NCBI RefSeq assembly: GCF_042646165.1
Contig: NZ_JBHRTC010000013.1
Strand: one strand, 5' to 3'
From: Microbaculum marinum
GTDB taxonomy: Bacteria > Pseudomonadota > Alphaproteobacteria > Rhizobiales > Tepidamorphaceae
DNA length: 64,000 nucleotides
The translations under genes were made by a program, and so were the position numbers. The notes under the pieces were generated by a model that was not told the DNA's origin, did no database searches, and worked only from the letters and a program-made list of their open reading frames with translations. This document shows positions 42,097 to 50,600 of this stretch, in pieces (the first letter of the stretch is position 1; the number at the start of each line of letters is the position of its first letter).

Positions 42097-42942
42097 TCAC
42101 GCGCCCGCGAACGCCGCAGCCGGCCGCAGGGCGGCGCGCGGTCCGTCGGCCTTCGCAGGGACGTCGGGAAGCACGAGCTCTTCGGACGCGTCGCCGTAGA
42201 GCTCGCGCAGGAAGTCGTGCGTCAGGGCCTCGCTCGGCCCGTCAAAGGCGATCTCGCCGTCGCGCAGCGCGATGGTGCGCCGGCAGTAGCGCCGGGCGTA
42301 CTCGACCTGGTGCAGCGACACGATGACGGTGATGCCGTCGTTCAGATTGATTTCCGACAGCGTCTCCATGACGCGCTTGGCGGAGGCCGGGTCGAGTGAG
42401 GCTATCGGTTCGTCGGCGAGAATGACGCGGGCGCCCTGGACCATGGCGCGGGCGATCGCGGCGCGCTGCTGCTGGCCGCCGGAGAGCGTCGAGGCGCGCT
42501 GGCCCGCGGCCTCGGCGATGCCGACCCGTGCCAGCGCCCGCATCGCGGCGATCCGCTCCTCGCGGGTGAAGATGCCGAAGGTGCCGCGAAGGGCGGGAAT
42601 TCGGCCGAGCACGCCGGTCAGCACATTGGTGAGCACGGACAGCCGGGTGACCAGGTTGAACTGCTGGAAGATGACGCCGACCTCGCGCCGGATGTCGCGC
42701 GCCTCGGCGGTCAGCAGGCCGTTGCACTGCACCGGACGACCGTTGACCGTCACCTTGCAGCAGGCGTCGCGGTCGCCCTGGACCAGACCGGCGACATGAC
42801 GGATCAGGGTCGACTTGCCGGAGCCGGACGCGCCGATCAGCGCGACCATCTCGCCGCCGTCTATGGACATGGAGACGTCGTTGAGGGCGCGCTTGCCGCC
42901 CCGAAACGTCTTGGAAAGCCCTTCGACCACGACTGCCGCCAC
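42097..42942 (-). CDS. phnC: Phosphonate ABC transporter ATP-binding protein (PhnC)
   Basis: A 281-residue ABC ATPase: Walker A LIGASGSGKSTLIRH, Q-loop VIFQQFNLV, signature STLSGGQQQRAAIARA, Walker B RVILADEPIASLDPAS, and switch His in SLHQVEYARRY. The GTG at 42942 is chosen as start because AAGGGG lies 6-7 bases before it; the much longer frame upstream is antisense to the FAD oxidoreductase gene. It is first of the phnC-D-E-M-HDIG-N unit. Confidence 0.93.
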   Translation of the reverse strand: MAAVVVEGLSKTFRGGKRALNDVSMSIDGGEMVALIGASGSGKSTLIRHVAGLVQGDRDACCKVTVNGRPVQCNGLLTAEARDIRREVGVIFQQFNLVTRLSVLTNVLTGVLGRIPALRGTFGIFTREERIAAMRALARVGIAEAAGQRASTLSGGQQQRAAIARAMVQGARVILADEPIASLDPASAKRVMETLSEINLNDGITVIVSLHQVEYARRYCRRTIALRDGEIAFDGPSEALTHDFLRELYGDASEELVLPDVPAKADGPRAALRPAAAFAGA

Positions 42943-43191
42943 GGCGATCCCCTTACTGGTTGCGCGCTGAACCGGTAAATCATCAACGACAGGAGGCTTA
43001 GCGACGGCCCGTGACGGCTGTTTTGCGGTCGCGTGTCGGTTCGATGACAATCCACAGGCCCGGTATGCCCGGGATTTCGCTGGGGTTTCGGACCCGGCTG
43101 TTCCGCCAGAAACGGCTTGACGCGACCGGTTTGGCGCGCGCATCAGAATCGGCGCCCCGGAACCTGCCGTTCGTGCCGAAGGAGCCCTCGC

Positions 43192-44541
43192 GTGAAGCAC
43201 ATCTATCACTCCTCCGCGTTCGACCCGGCGATCCCCGTCGACAGCTACTGGGCGGCCTCGGCGCCGCCGCTGGAGATCGACACGCCGGCACTCGGCGGCG
43301 ACGAGACCTGCGAGGTCGCCGTCATCGGGTCCGGCTACACCGGCATGTCGGCCGCGCTGCACCTGGCCCGAGACCACGGAACCGACGTGCGCATCCTGGA
43401 GCGCGTCGCACCGGGCTGGGGGGCATCCGGACGCAACGGCGGGTTCTGCTGCCTGGGCGGCACCAAGGTGTCGTTCGCGACCCTGATCCGCCGCTACGGA
43501 GAGGCCGAGGCGCGCCGGTTCGCGATGACCCAGCTGGAGGCCATCGACCTGGTCCGCGAACTGTCTCAGGGCGAGGGCTTCGACCTGGACGCAAGCGGCC
43601 AAGGCGACATCCTGGTGGCGCACGACAAGGGCCGCGTCGCTGACCTGCACGAGGAGCAGGCGTTCATGCGCGACGTCTACGGCCTCGACAGCCGGCTCTA
43701 CCCGCAGGAGGAACTGCGGCAGGCCGGCCTCGCCATGGCCGGTGCGCAGGGGGCGCTGCACATGCCGCACGGCTTCGGCCTGCATCCGCTGAAATACGCG
43801 CGCGGGCTCGCCGGCGCGACCGTGGCGCGGGGCGTCGCGATCCACGCCAACAGTCCGGTCGAGGCCTGGCAGAAGGTAGATGGCTGGCACCGGCTGTCGA
43901 CGCCGGGCGGCACGCTGAGGGCACGCAAGGTGATCGTCGCCACCAACGGCTACACCGCCGAGGACCTGCATCCGGGCCTGACCGGGCGGGTGCTGCCGGT
44001 GCTCTCCAACATCGTCACGACGCGGCCGCTGACGGTCGCCGAGCGCGAGGCGCAGGGCTGGACGACGCCGACCATGGCGTATGACAGCCGCCGGCTGCTG
44101 CACTATTTCCGGCTGCTGCCCGACGGCCGCTTCATGCTCGGCGCGCGCGGCGGCGTCTCCGCCTCGCCGCAGAGCGTCGCGCGGATGAAAGCGAACATGC
44201 GCAGGCGGCTGGCGCGGCTGTTCCCGGCCTGGGCGGATGTCGAGATCAGCCATTTCTGGCGCGGCTTCGTCTGCCTCGCCGCCGACCTGGTGCTGCATGT
44301 CGGGCGCCTGCCCGACGACCCCAGCGTCGTCCACGCGCTCGCCTATCACGGCAACGGCGTCTCGATGGCAACGTGGTCCGGCCGGGCCGCCGCACGGCTC
44401 ACGGTCGGTGAGGGGGCGGATGGCGAGATCGTCCCGGCGGTCGCCGGCCAGCCGCTGCCGCGGTTCCCGCTGCCCGGCCTCAGGCCGCTCTACCTGCGCG
44501 GCGCCTACATGGCCTACCGGCTGCAGGACGAGGTGCTGTAG
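43192..44541 (+). CDS. FAD-dependent amine-oxidoreductase (DAO/DadA family)
   Basis: A 449-residue flavoprotein: VAVIGSGYTGMSAALHLARDHG is the FAD loop, PGWGASGRNGGFCCLGGTK the second flavin contact, and VHALAYHGNGVSMATWSGRAAA the C-terminal flavin loop, as in glycine/sarcosine/gamma-glutamylputrescine oxidase-like enzymes. Placed between two halves of a C-P lyase cluster, on the opposite strand, it may oxidise an aminoalkyl-phosphonate, as reported for PbfC/PbfD-type enzymes, but this is inference. A GTG start follows AAGGAG. It ends at the family A repeat cluster. Confidence 0.82.
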   Translation: MKHIYHSSAFDPAIPVDSYWAASAPPLEIDTPALGGDETCEVAVIGSGYTGMSAALHLARDHGTDVRILERVAPGWGASGRNGGFCCLGGTKVSFATLIRRYGEAEARRFAMTQLEAIDLVRELSQGEGFDLDASGQGDILVAHDKGRVADLHEEQAFMRDVYGLDSRLYPQEELRQAGLAMAGAQGALHMPHGFGLHPLKYARGLAGATVARGVAIHANSPVEAWQKVDGWHRLSTPGGTLRARKVIVATNGYTAEDLHPGLTGRVLPVLSNIVTTRPLTVAEREAQGWTTPTMAYDSRRLLHYFRLLPDGRFMLGARGGVSASPQSVARMKANMRRRLARLFPAWADVEISHFWRGFVCLAADLVLHVGRLPDDPSVVHALAYHGNGVSMATWSGRAAARLTVGEGADGEIVPAVAGQPLPRFPLPGLRPLYLRGAYMAYRLQDEVL

Positions 44542-45293
44542 GGGCGCGGCCGGCTGGTGGGGGAGGGGGCGGCTGAGGCGGAGCGCTTGGGGTCGCCGGA
44601 AGCGGCAGGGGCTGCGGCTTGGTGCGATCCCGGCTCTGCGCTGCGCTTGGCCGGGATGACGTGGGAGGGGTGAGGTCGCGGGGCACAATCGGTGCCGTCA
44701 ACACTTACGTCATCCCGGACGCCGCGATGCGGCTACCCGGGATCGCCAGAAGCCGCGGGGGCTGCGGTCCGGTGCGATCCCGGCTCGGCGCTGCGCTTGG
44801 CCGGGATGACGTGGGGGGTGAGGGGGCGGTGGTGCGTCGAGGCCGCAACGTGAAGGGGTGAGGGGCGGGGTGCCCATTGCGAAACGGTGACGTCTAGGGG
44901 GCGAGGGGGTGCTGCGCAATCGAAGCCGCACACCTCTACGTCATCCCGGAAGCCGCGGCTGCGGCTATCCGGGATCGCCCTGGACCGCAGCGCTGCGGCC
45001 TCTTGCGATCCCGGCTCTGCGCTGTGCTTGGCCGGGATGACGTGGGGGGTGAGGAGGGCGGCGGTGCCCCATTGCAATGCTTCGACGTGAAGGAGGAAGG
45101 GCGGGGCGTAGTCGTTACCGCACACCTCTACGTCATCCCGGAAGCCGTCTTGCGGCTATCCGGGATCGCCCAGAACCGCAGCGCTGCGGCCTCTTGCGAT
45201 CCCGGCTCCGCGCTGCGCTTGGCCGGGATGACGTGGGAGGGGGTGGGTCTGCGTCCAGGTCGAAAGAAAGGAGCCTCGGTCGGCTTCCTACCC
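44542..45293. repeat. Cluster of family A palindromic repeats
   Basis: Copies: right half at about 44589-44661, full copies at 44708-44811, 44939-45042 and 45131-45233 (103-104 bp each). Each full copy opens CGTCATCCCGG and closes CCGGGATGACG, with an inner CTATCCGGGATCG / GATCCCGGCTC pair, so it can fold end to end. They are spaced 231 and 192 bp apart by GGGTGAGG-rich filler. The element matches 7964-8072. The 752-bp stretch between the FAD oxidoreductase and phnL contains nothing else recognisable. Confidence 0.85.
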
Positions 45294-45986
45294 TCAGGCG
45301 GCGAAGGCGCCGACGTCGACGGCGCGGGTGGCGACGCGGCGGCGCATGGTGGCGTCGTGGAAGATGCCGAGCAGGGCGGCGCCGGAGTCGCGGCGCTCCT
45401 CGATGAGCTCGGCGACGATGTCGCGATTGGCGGCGTCGAGCGAGGCGGTCGGCTCGTCGAGGATCAGGATCGGGTGGTCGGAGACGAGGCCGCGGGCGAT
45501 GTTGACCCGCTGCTGCTCGCCGCCCGAGAAGGTCGCCGGCGGCAGCGACCACAGGCGCTCCGGCAGGTTGAGGCGCTGGAGAAGGGCGGCGGCGCGGTCG
45601 CGGGCCTCGTCGGCGGGCCGTCCGCGCTCGCGCAGCGGTTCGGCGACGACGTCGATCGCCGGCACCCGCGGCACGGCGCGCAGGAACTGGCTGACATAGC
45701 TGATCATCCGCCGGCGGATGTCCCGGATCCGGCGCGGCGGGGCGGAGGCGATGTCGACGATGGTGTCGCCGTCGACCACCAGGATCTGGCCGGCGTCGGC
45801 GAGGTAGTTGCCGTAGATCATCCTGAGGATGGTGCTCTTGCCGGCGCCCGAGGGGCCGGTCAGCACCACGCATTCCCCGGCCGAGACGGCGAACTCGACA
45901 TTGCGCAGCACCGGCAGCTCGACGCCGCCGCGCAGATGCATGGTGAAGGTCTTGCCGACGCCGGACAGGCAGAGGCGCATGGTCAT
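45294..45986 (-). CDS. phnL: C-P lyase subunit PhnL
   Basis: A 230-residue ABC-type ATPase of the C-P lyase system: Walker A VLTGPSGAGKSTILRMIYGNYL, FSGGEQQRVNIARGL signature, Walker B ILILDEPTASLDAANRDIV, switch FHDATMRRRVA. PhnL with PhnGHI couples phosphonates to ribose triphosphate. It is the last of the leftward phnG-L operon, 340 bp after phnK; this gap contains a duplicated phnK tail. Confidence 0.93.
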   Translation of the reverse strand: MTMRLCLSGVGKTFTMHLRGGVELPVLRNVEFAVSAGECVVLTGPSGAGKSTILRMIYGNYLADAGQILVVDGDTIVDIASAPPRRIRDIRRRMISYVSQFLRAVPRVPAIDVVAEPLRERGRPADEARDRAAALLQRLNLPERLWSLPPATFSGGEQQRVNIARGLVSDHPILILDEPTASLDAANRDIVAELIEERRDSGAALLGIFHDATMRRRVATRAVDVGAFAA

Positions 45987-46098
45987 GACGATGGCTTTCC
46001 GCGTTGAGTTCTTCGTGCGGGCGTGCCGCGGGCCCGGGCGGCGGCTGCGACGAGACGTGCCGGGGAAGATGCCCGTCGCCCTTGCCGGACCGGATCCC

Positions 46099-46404
46099 GG
46101 ATCAAGTCCGGGACGTAACCAGTGCCAGGGGCGGGATTTGCGCGGTTTTCTCGAGCGGGCATCGGATGGACCGCTACGGCTGCAGGACGGAGGCGACCAG
46201 GAGCTGGGCGTCGGCGCTCTGCGGGTCGTCGAGGACCTGGTCGGTGAGGCCGGATCAAGTCCGGGTCGCCACCAGTGCCCGGGGCGGGATATGCGTGGTT
46301 TTCTCGAGCGGACATCGGATGGAGCGCTACGGCTGCAGGACGGAGGCGACGAGGAGCTGGGCGTAGGGGCTCTGCGGATCGTCGAGGACCTGGTCCGTGA
46401 GGCC
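46099..46404. repeat. Tandem duplication of 153 bp covering the phnK 3' end
   Basis: Unit 1 (46099-46251) and unit 2 (46252-46404) differ at about 13 of 153 positions, roughly 91 percent identical. Unit 2 holds the last 25 codons and stop of phnK plus 75 bp downstream; unit 1 repeats both. The element GGATCAAGTCCGGG, part of a CCCGGATCAAGTCCGGG palindrome, opens each unit. The 153-bp length is a multiple of three. Confidence 0.9.
46174..46251 (-). pseudogene. Orphan copy of the phnK C-terminal coding end
   Basis: Read on the minus strand, it encodes GLTDQVLDDPQS, then ADAQLLVASVLQP and a stop, matching the true PhnK end except for AD in place of PY. It has no start and no upstream part, so it is a duplicated remnant. 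The differences are few and keep the frame and stop codon, so the duplication is either recent or has been held by recombination. Confidence 0.85.
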
Positions 46405-47112
46405 GCTCTCGACGACCTTGCCGGCGCGCATCACCATCAGCCGGTGCGAGATCATCCGGGCGACCGCCAGGTCGTGGGTGACGATGATGGCGGCGAGGCC
46501 GAGGTCGGCGACGAGGCCGCGCAAGAGGTCGAGCAGGCGGGCCTGCACCGAGACGTCGAGGCCGCTGGTCGGTTCGTCCATGAAGACCAGGCGCGGCCCG
46601 GTGACGAGGTTGCGGGCGATCTGCAGGCGCTGGCGCATGCCGCCGGAGAAGGCGTCCGGCCGGTCGTCGATGCGGTCTTCGGCGATCTCGACGCGGCCGA
46701 GCCAGTCGAGCGCGGTCGCGCGGATGGCGCCGTAGTTGCGGCCGCCGATCGCCATCAGCCGCTCGCCGACATTGCCGCCGGCCGAGACGCTCATGCGCAG
46801 GCCGTCGCGGGCGTCCTGGTGGACGAAGCCCCAGTCGGTGCGGGCGAGGAAGCGGCGCTCGGCCTCGCTCAGCGAGAACACGCCGCGGGCGGTGCCGTCG
46901 CGCATCCGGTACTCGACGACGCCCGCCGTCGGGGTCAGCCGGCCGGACAGGCAGTTGAGCAGCGTCGTCTTGCCGGACCCGGATTCGCCGACGATCGCCA
47001 GCACCTCGCCCGGCCACAGCTCGAAGCCGACGTCCTGGCAGCCGATGCGGTTGCCGTAGTAGCGCGACAGGCCGCTCGCGCGCAGCAGCCAGGGAGACGT
47101 ATCCGTCATCAT
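46327..47112 (-). CDS. phnK: C-P lyase subunit PhnK
   Basis: A 261-residue ABC-type ATPase: Walker A AIVGESGSGKTTLLNCLSGRL, the PhnK-specific TDWGFVHQDARDGLRMSVSAGGNVGERLMA, signature AFSGGMRQRLQIARNL, Walker B RLVFMDEPTSGLDVSVQA, switch THDLAVARM. PhnK binds the PhnGHIJ core. The start overlaps the phnJ stop (ATGA); an ATG three bases later is possible. Its 3' 78 bases are duplicated downstream. Confidence 0.94.
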   Translation of the reverse strand: MMTDTSPWLLRASGLSRYYGNRIGCQDVGFELWPGEVLAIVGESGSGKTTLLNCLSGRLTPTAGVVEYRMRDGTARGVFSLSEAERRFLARTDWGFVHQDARDGLRMSVSAGGNVGERLMAIGGRNYGAIRATALDWLGRVEIAEDRIDDRPDAFSGGMRQRLQIARNLVTGPRLVFMDEPTSGLDVSVQARLLDLLRGLVADLGLAAIIVTHDLAVARMISHRLMVMRAGKVVESGLTDQVLDDPQSPYAQLLVASVLQP

Positions 47113-48002
47113 GCCGCTTCCCCGCTGCGCGACCGGGTTTCCTCGCAGTGGTCGGAATCCGAGCAGACGAACATGCGGCCGCCGCGGTCGTCGGTGAGGA
47201 TCTCGTCGAGATAGACGCCGCTGGAGCCGCACAGGGCGCAGGGCTCCTCGAAGCGCTGCACCTCGAAGGGATGGTCCTCGAAGTCGAGGCTCTCGACGTC
47301 GGTGTGCGGCGGGATCGCGTAGATGCGCTGCTCGCGGCCGGCGCCGAACAGCATCAGCGCCTCGGCGCGGTGCATCTTCGGATTGTCGAACTTGGGGATC
47401 GGCGAGGGGTCCATGACGTAGCGGCCGTCGACCAGCACCGGGTAGGCGTAGGTCGTAGCGATGTGGCCGTGGCGGGCGATGTCCTCGTAGAGCTTGACGT
47501 GCATGATCCCGTATTCCTCGAGCGCGTGCATCTTGCGGGTCTCGGTCTCGCGCGGCTCCAGGAAGCGCAGCGGCTCGGGGATCGGCACCTGGAAGACCAG
47601 CACCTGGTCGGCGGCGAGCGGTTTCTCGGGAATGCGGTGGCGGGTCTGGATGACGGTCGCCTCGGTTGTCCTCGTGGTGGTCGCGACGCCGGCGGTGCGG
47701 GCGAAGAAGCCGCGGATGGCGACCGCGTTGGTGGTGTCGTCGGAGCCCTGGTCGATCACCTTGAGGACGTCGCCGGGGCCGAGGATCGCGGCGGTCACCT
47801 GGACGCCGCCGGTGCCCCAGCCGTAGGGCATCGGCATCTCGCGGCTGGCGAAGGGGACCTGGTAGCCGGGAATGGCGATGCCCTTGAGGATCGCCCGGCG
47901 GATCATTCGCTTCGTCTGCTCGTCGAGATAGGCGAAGTTGTAGGGGATGTCGGGCGAGCCGGCACCGGTATCACCCTGAGCCGTTGCGTTTTCCGGAGGC
48001 AT
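47109..48002 (-). CDS. phnJ: Carbon-phosphorus lyase PhnJ
   Basis: A 297-residue radical-SAM-type C-P lyase, which splits the C-P bond of ribose-linked phosphonates. The iron-sulfur/radical cysteines are Cys255, Cys258, Cys280 and Cys286 in EPCALCGSSGVYL and FVCSDSDHCEE, with the same 3-22-6 spacing as in the E. coli enzyme. Other segments: NFAYLDEQTKRMIRRAILKG, MPYGWGTGGVQ, YAIPPHTDVESLDFEDHPF. It starts after a 270-bp gap full of repeats following phnI, unlike most phn operons where these genes nearly touch. Confidence 0.95.
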   Translation of the reverse strand: MPPENATAQGDTGAGSPDIPYNFAYLDEQTKRMIRRAILKGIAIPGYQVPFASREMPMPYGWGTGGVQVTAAILGPGDVLKVIDQGSDDTTNAVAIRGFFARTAGVATTTRTTEATVIQTRHRIPEKPLAADQVLVFQVPIPEPLRFLEPRETETRKMHALEEYGIMHVKLYEDIARHGHIATTYAYPVLVDGRYVMDPSPIPKFDNPKMHRAEALMLFGAGREQRIYAIPPHTDVESLDFEDHPFEVQRFEEPCALCGSSGVYLDEILTDDRGGRMFVCSDSDHCEETRSRSGEAA

Positions 48003-48271
48003 TGCGTCGTCCGATCTCCCTCCCCCCGCAGGAAGTCGGGAGTTTCCGACTTCCTTGTCGAGATGGGCGACATCGGAAACATCCGATGTCGTGGAGGGGA
48101 GGGTCGGGGTGGGGGGGCAGCCGACCGGCCCTCGATGGGTCGGTCGGGTGTCCGGCGCCACGGGGCGAACCGCTTCCGCCGGACGCTGCGCTCGCTCGCG
48201 CTCGCTCCGCGCCCCACCCCCGACCCCTCCCCACGAGGGGGAGGGGAGCTTTTCGTTGCGGGGCTTAGTCA
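48003..48271. repeat. Repeat-rich insert between phnI and phnJ
   Basis: The 269-bp gap contains an inverted pair: GGGAGGGTCGGGGTGGGGGG (48099-48118 region) and CCCCACCCCCGACCCCTCCCC (about 48211-48231), plus two inner palindromes, GGAAGTCGG-CCGACTTCC near 48029-48055 and CATCGGAAACATCCGATG near 48069-48088. The ends near phnI read GAGGGGGAGGGGAGC. It looks like a non-coding palindromic element inserted inside the operon; no T-run that would halt transcription was seen. Confidence 0.7.
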
Positions 48272-49384
48272 TCACTCCGCCGCCTCCCTGCGGGGGTCGG
48301 CCTCGTCGTCCGACGCTGCAATCTCCGCCCGCATCCTGCGGACCAGCTCCAGTTCGGCCTGGAAGTCGACGTAGTGGGGCAGCTTCAGGTGCTCGACGAA
48401 GCCGGTGGCGCGGACGTTGTCGGCGTGCGACAGGACGAACTCCTCGTCCTGCGCCGGCGCCGTCTGCTCCTCGCCGAGCTCCTCCCAGCGCAGCGCCCGG
48501 TCGACCAGCGCCATCGACATCGCCTTGCGCTCCGACTGGCCGAAGACGAGGCCGTAGCCGCGGGTGAACTGCGGCGGCGCCTTCGCGGAGCCGCGGAACT
48601 GGTTGACCATCTGGCACTCGGTCAGGGTGATGCGGCCGATCGAGACGGCGAAGCCGAGCTCCTCGGGGACGATCTCCACCTCGACCTCGCCGATGCGGAT
48701 CTCGCCGACGAAGGGATGCGAGCGGGCGTAGCCGCGCTGGGTCGAGTAGCCGAGCGCCAGCAGGAAGCCCTCGTCGCCGCGCGCCAGCGCCTGCAGCCGC
48801 AGGTCGCGGTCGGCGGGGAACTCCAGCGGCTCGCGGGTCAGGTCGCGGGTCTCGCGGTCGGGCGGCAGGTCCGGATCGGCCTCGATCAGGCCCTCGGCGC
48901 CGAGCAGGTCGGTGACGCGCGGGACGGGCCTACCTGAATCGGTTTCCCCGCGCTGTTCGGGCGGCGGCGGATCGGTGTCGCCGGCAAGCTCGGGCTCGAG
49001 CAGGCGGTGGGTATAGTCGAAGGTCGGGCCGAGCAGCTGGCCGCCGGGCAGGTCCTTGTAGGTCGCCGAGATGCGGCGGCGGATCCGCATCGCCGCGGTG
49101 TCGACCGGCTCGCTGGTGCCGAAGCGGGGCAGGGTGGTGCGGTAGGCGCGGATCAGGAAGATCGCCTCGATCAGGTCGCCGCGCGCCTGCTTGACCGCGA
49201 GCGCGGCGAGGTCGCGGTCGAACAGCGAGCCCTCCGCCATCACCCTGTCCACGGCGAGCGCCAGCTGGCCGGCGATCTGGGCGAGCGTGATGTCGGGCAC
49301 CGAGCGGTCGCCGCGCCGCTCGTGGGCGAGCAGCCGGTGCGCGTTCGAGATGGCCGTCTCGCCGCCCTTGACCGCGACATACAT
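48272..49384 (-). CDS. phnI: C-P lyase subunit PhnI
   Basis: A 370-residue protein, the length usual for PhnI. It opens MYVAVKGGETAISNAHRLLA and contains ITLAQIAGQLALAVDRVMAEGSL, ALGYSTQRGYARSHPFVGEIR, LTECQMVNQF, YGLVFGQSERKAMSMALVDRAL and FVLSHADNVRATGFVEHLKLPHYVDFQAEL, all PhnI hallmarks. PhnI is the nucleosidase subunit that helps attach phosphonate to ATP-derived ribose. It starts 4 bases after phnH. Confidence 0.95.
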   Translation of the reverse strand: MYVAVKGGETAISNAHRLLAHERRGDRSVPDITLAQIAGQLALAVDRVMAEGSLFDRDLAALAVKQARGDLIEAIFLIRAYRTTLPRFGTSEPVDTAAMRIRRRISATYKDLPGGQLLGPTFDYTHRLLEPELAGDTDPPPPEQRGETDSGRPVPRVTDLLGAEGLIEADPDLPPDRETRDLTREPLEFPADRDLRLQALARGDEGFLLALGYSTQRGYARSHPFVGEIRIGEVEVEIVPEELGFAVSIGRITLTECQMVNQFRGSAKAPPQFTRGYGLVFGQSERKAMSMALVDRALRWEELGEEQTAPAQDEEFVLSHADNVRATGFVEHLKLPHYVDFQAELELVRRMRAEIAASDDEADPRREAAE

Positions 49385-49388
49385 GGGC

Positions 49389-50066
49389 TCAGGCCTCCGG
49401 GGCCAGGATGCGGGTGGAGCGCGGCAGCCCGGCGATCCGGCCGGGCGCGGTGAACAGCAGGTCGACGCCGCGGGGAAAGCGGGCGTGGTTGGCGCGGGCC
49501 TGGTCCCAGAACGCATGCGGCAGCGGATGCGGCGCAAGCCGCGCGGTGGTCGCGATGCCGGGACCCCGGAGGTCGGCGCCCCGGATGTCGGCGCCGGTGC
49601 GTGCGTCCAGGGTCTCGACGGCGACGACGAGCGTCGTCGAGCGGTCGGGATAGTCGGCGGTGCCCTGCGCGAAGGACGACAGCGGCGGCATCCGCAGCGG
49701 ATCGGCGACGAAGGCGAACTCGGCCTCCTCCGGCGCCGCGACGATCGGGGCTCCGGTATTAAACCGCAGCCAGTCGGCGACGGCCGGGGCGGCGGCGAGC
49801 GCCTGGTCGCACCACACCGGCGTTTCATGGTCGAGCAGCGCCAGCGCGACGGCACCGGCCTCCGCCGACAGCGTCGCGGGCGGCTTCGCCCGGGGCGTAA
49901 GGTCGTGCACCGTGCCGGGCCGCGCCAGCGCGTTCATGATGGTCCGGAACACCGCCTGCGAGTCGTGGACCGGGGCCTGGAAGCCGCCCGACAGTGCCGC
50001 CGTCGCGCGCATCCGGGCAGCCGTTGCGGCACCTGCCGACGCATCTGTCGATGCGGGGCCGATCAT
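49389..50066 (-). CDS. phnH: C-P lyase subunit PhnH
   Basis: A 225-residue protein with GGFQAPVHDSQAVFRTIMNALARPGTVHDL, a PhnH start, ALALLDHETPVWCD, AEFAFVADPLRMPPLSSFAQGTADYPDRSTTLVV and a C-terminal GIDLLF-like GVDLLFTAPGRIAGLPRST. PhnH is a homodimeric, PLP-transferase-like scaffold in the PhnGHIJ core. Its ATG overlaps the phnG stop by 4 bases. Confidence 0.93.
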   Translation of the reverse strand: MIGPASTDASAGAATAARMRATAALSGGFQAPVHDSQAVFRTIMNALARPGTVHDLTPRAKPPATLSAEAGAVALALLDHETPVWCDQALAAAPAVADWLRFNTGAPIVAAPEEAEFAFVADPLRMPPLSSFAQGTADYPDRSTTLVVAVETLDARTGADIRGADLRGPGIATTARLAPHPLPHAFWDQARANHARFPRGVDLLFTAPGRIAGLPRSTRILAPEA

Positions 50067-50537
50067 TGCTCGTCCTCGCCGCGCACCATGGTGAAGAAGT
50101 CGACTCGGGTCGCCGCGGTCTCCTCGGCGGCGNNNCGCCTGCGCGGCGAGGGCCGGCCCGACCACCCGCGCCTCGATCTCGTCGCGCCGCTCGGGCGCCT
50201 GCCACATCGCGTCGAACAGCGCGGCCAGCCGTGCCTTCGCAGCGTCGCGGCCCATGATCCAGGAGAAGCCGGCCTCGCCGCTGTCGATCGAGACGGCGCA
50301 GCGGGTCACCGTGACCTCGCCGAGGTTGAAGGGCGAGCCGGCGCCGCCGATGCGGCCGCGCACCATGACGAGGCCGCTCTCCGGCCTGCGCAGCCAGGAC
50401 CAGTCGGGCTTTGTGGCCAGCGTTTCCCATGCATCGGCGAGGAACTTGCCGTCGGCGGCGGCCAGCGCCGACATGGCGCGGCGCCTCGGTGCGGTCCCGG
50501 CGCCCCCGGACTCTATTTCGCTGCCACTGTCGGCCAT
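50063..50537 (-). CDS. phnG: C-P lyase subunit PhnG (interrupted by an assembly gap)
   Basis: About 158 residues. The N-terminal part has ALAAADGKFLADAWETL, SGLVMVRGRIGGAGSPFNLGEVTVTRCAVSI and GFSWIMGRDAAKARLAAL, clear PhnG features. Three Ns at 50133-50135 follow codons reading GPALAAQA. After them the expected PhnG ending AAEETAATRVDFFTMVRGEDEQ is found in another frame, ending at 50063 and overlapping phnH. The coding length with three Ns is not a multiple of three, so the true gap is two or five bases (modulo three). The gene itself is probably intact. PhnG is part of the C-P lyase core. It is first in the operon. Confidence 0.9.
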
Positions 50538-50600
50538 CAGGCGTGGAACTCGTTGCGGATCGGGGTCCCGGCGGAATTGTCTGGACCCGTTCCGTGAACA

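Noticed and set aside
42943..43191. A Pho box upstream of phnC.
   Set aside because: No two adjacent CTGTCAT-like repeats could be found; the similarity was too weak to report.
44542..45293. Small genes in the gap between the FAD oxidoreductase and phnL.
   Set aside because: Short open frames there follow the palindromic repeats and have no start context or family resemblance.
50133..50135. phnG as a frameshifted pseudogene.
   Set aside because: The frame change coincides exactly with Ns, both halves are well conserved and the rest of the operon is intact, so an assembly gap is the simpler reading.
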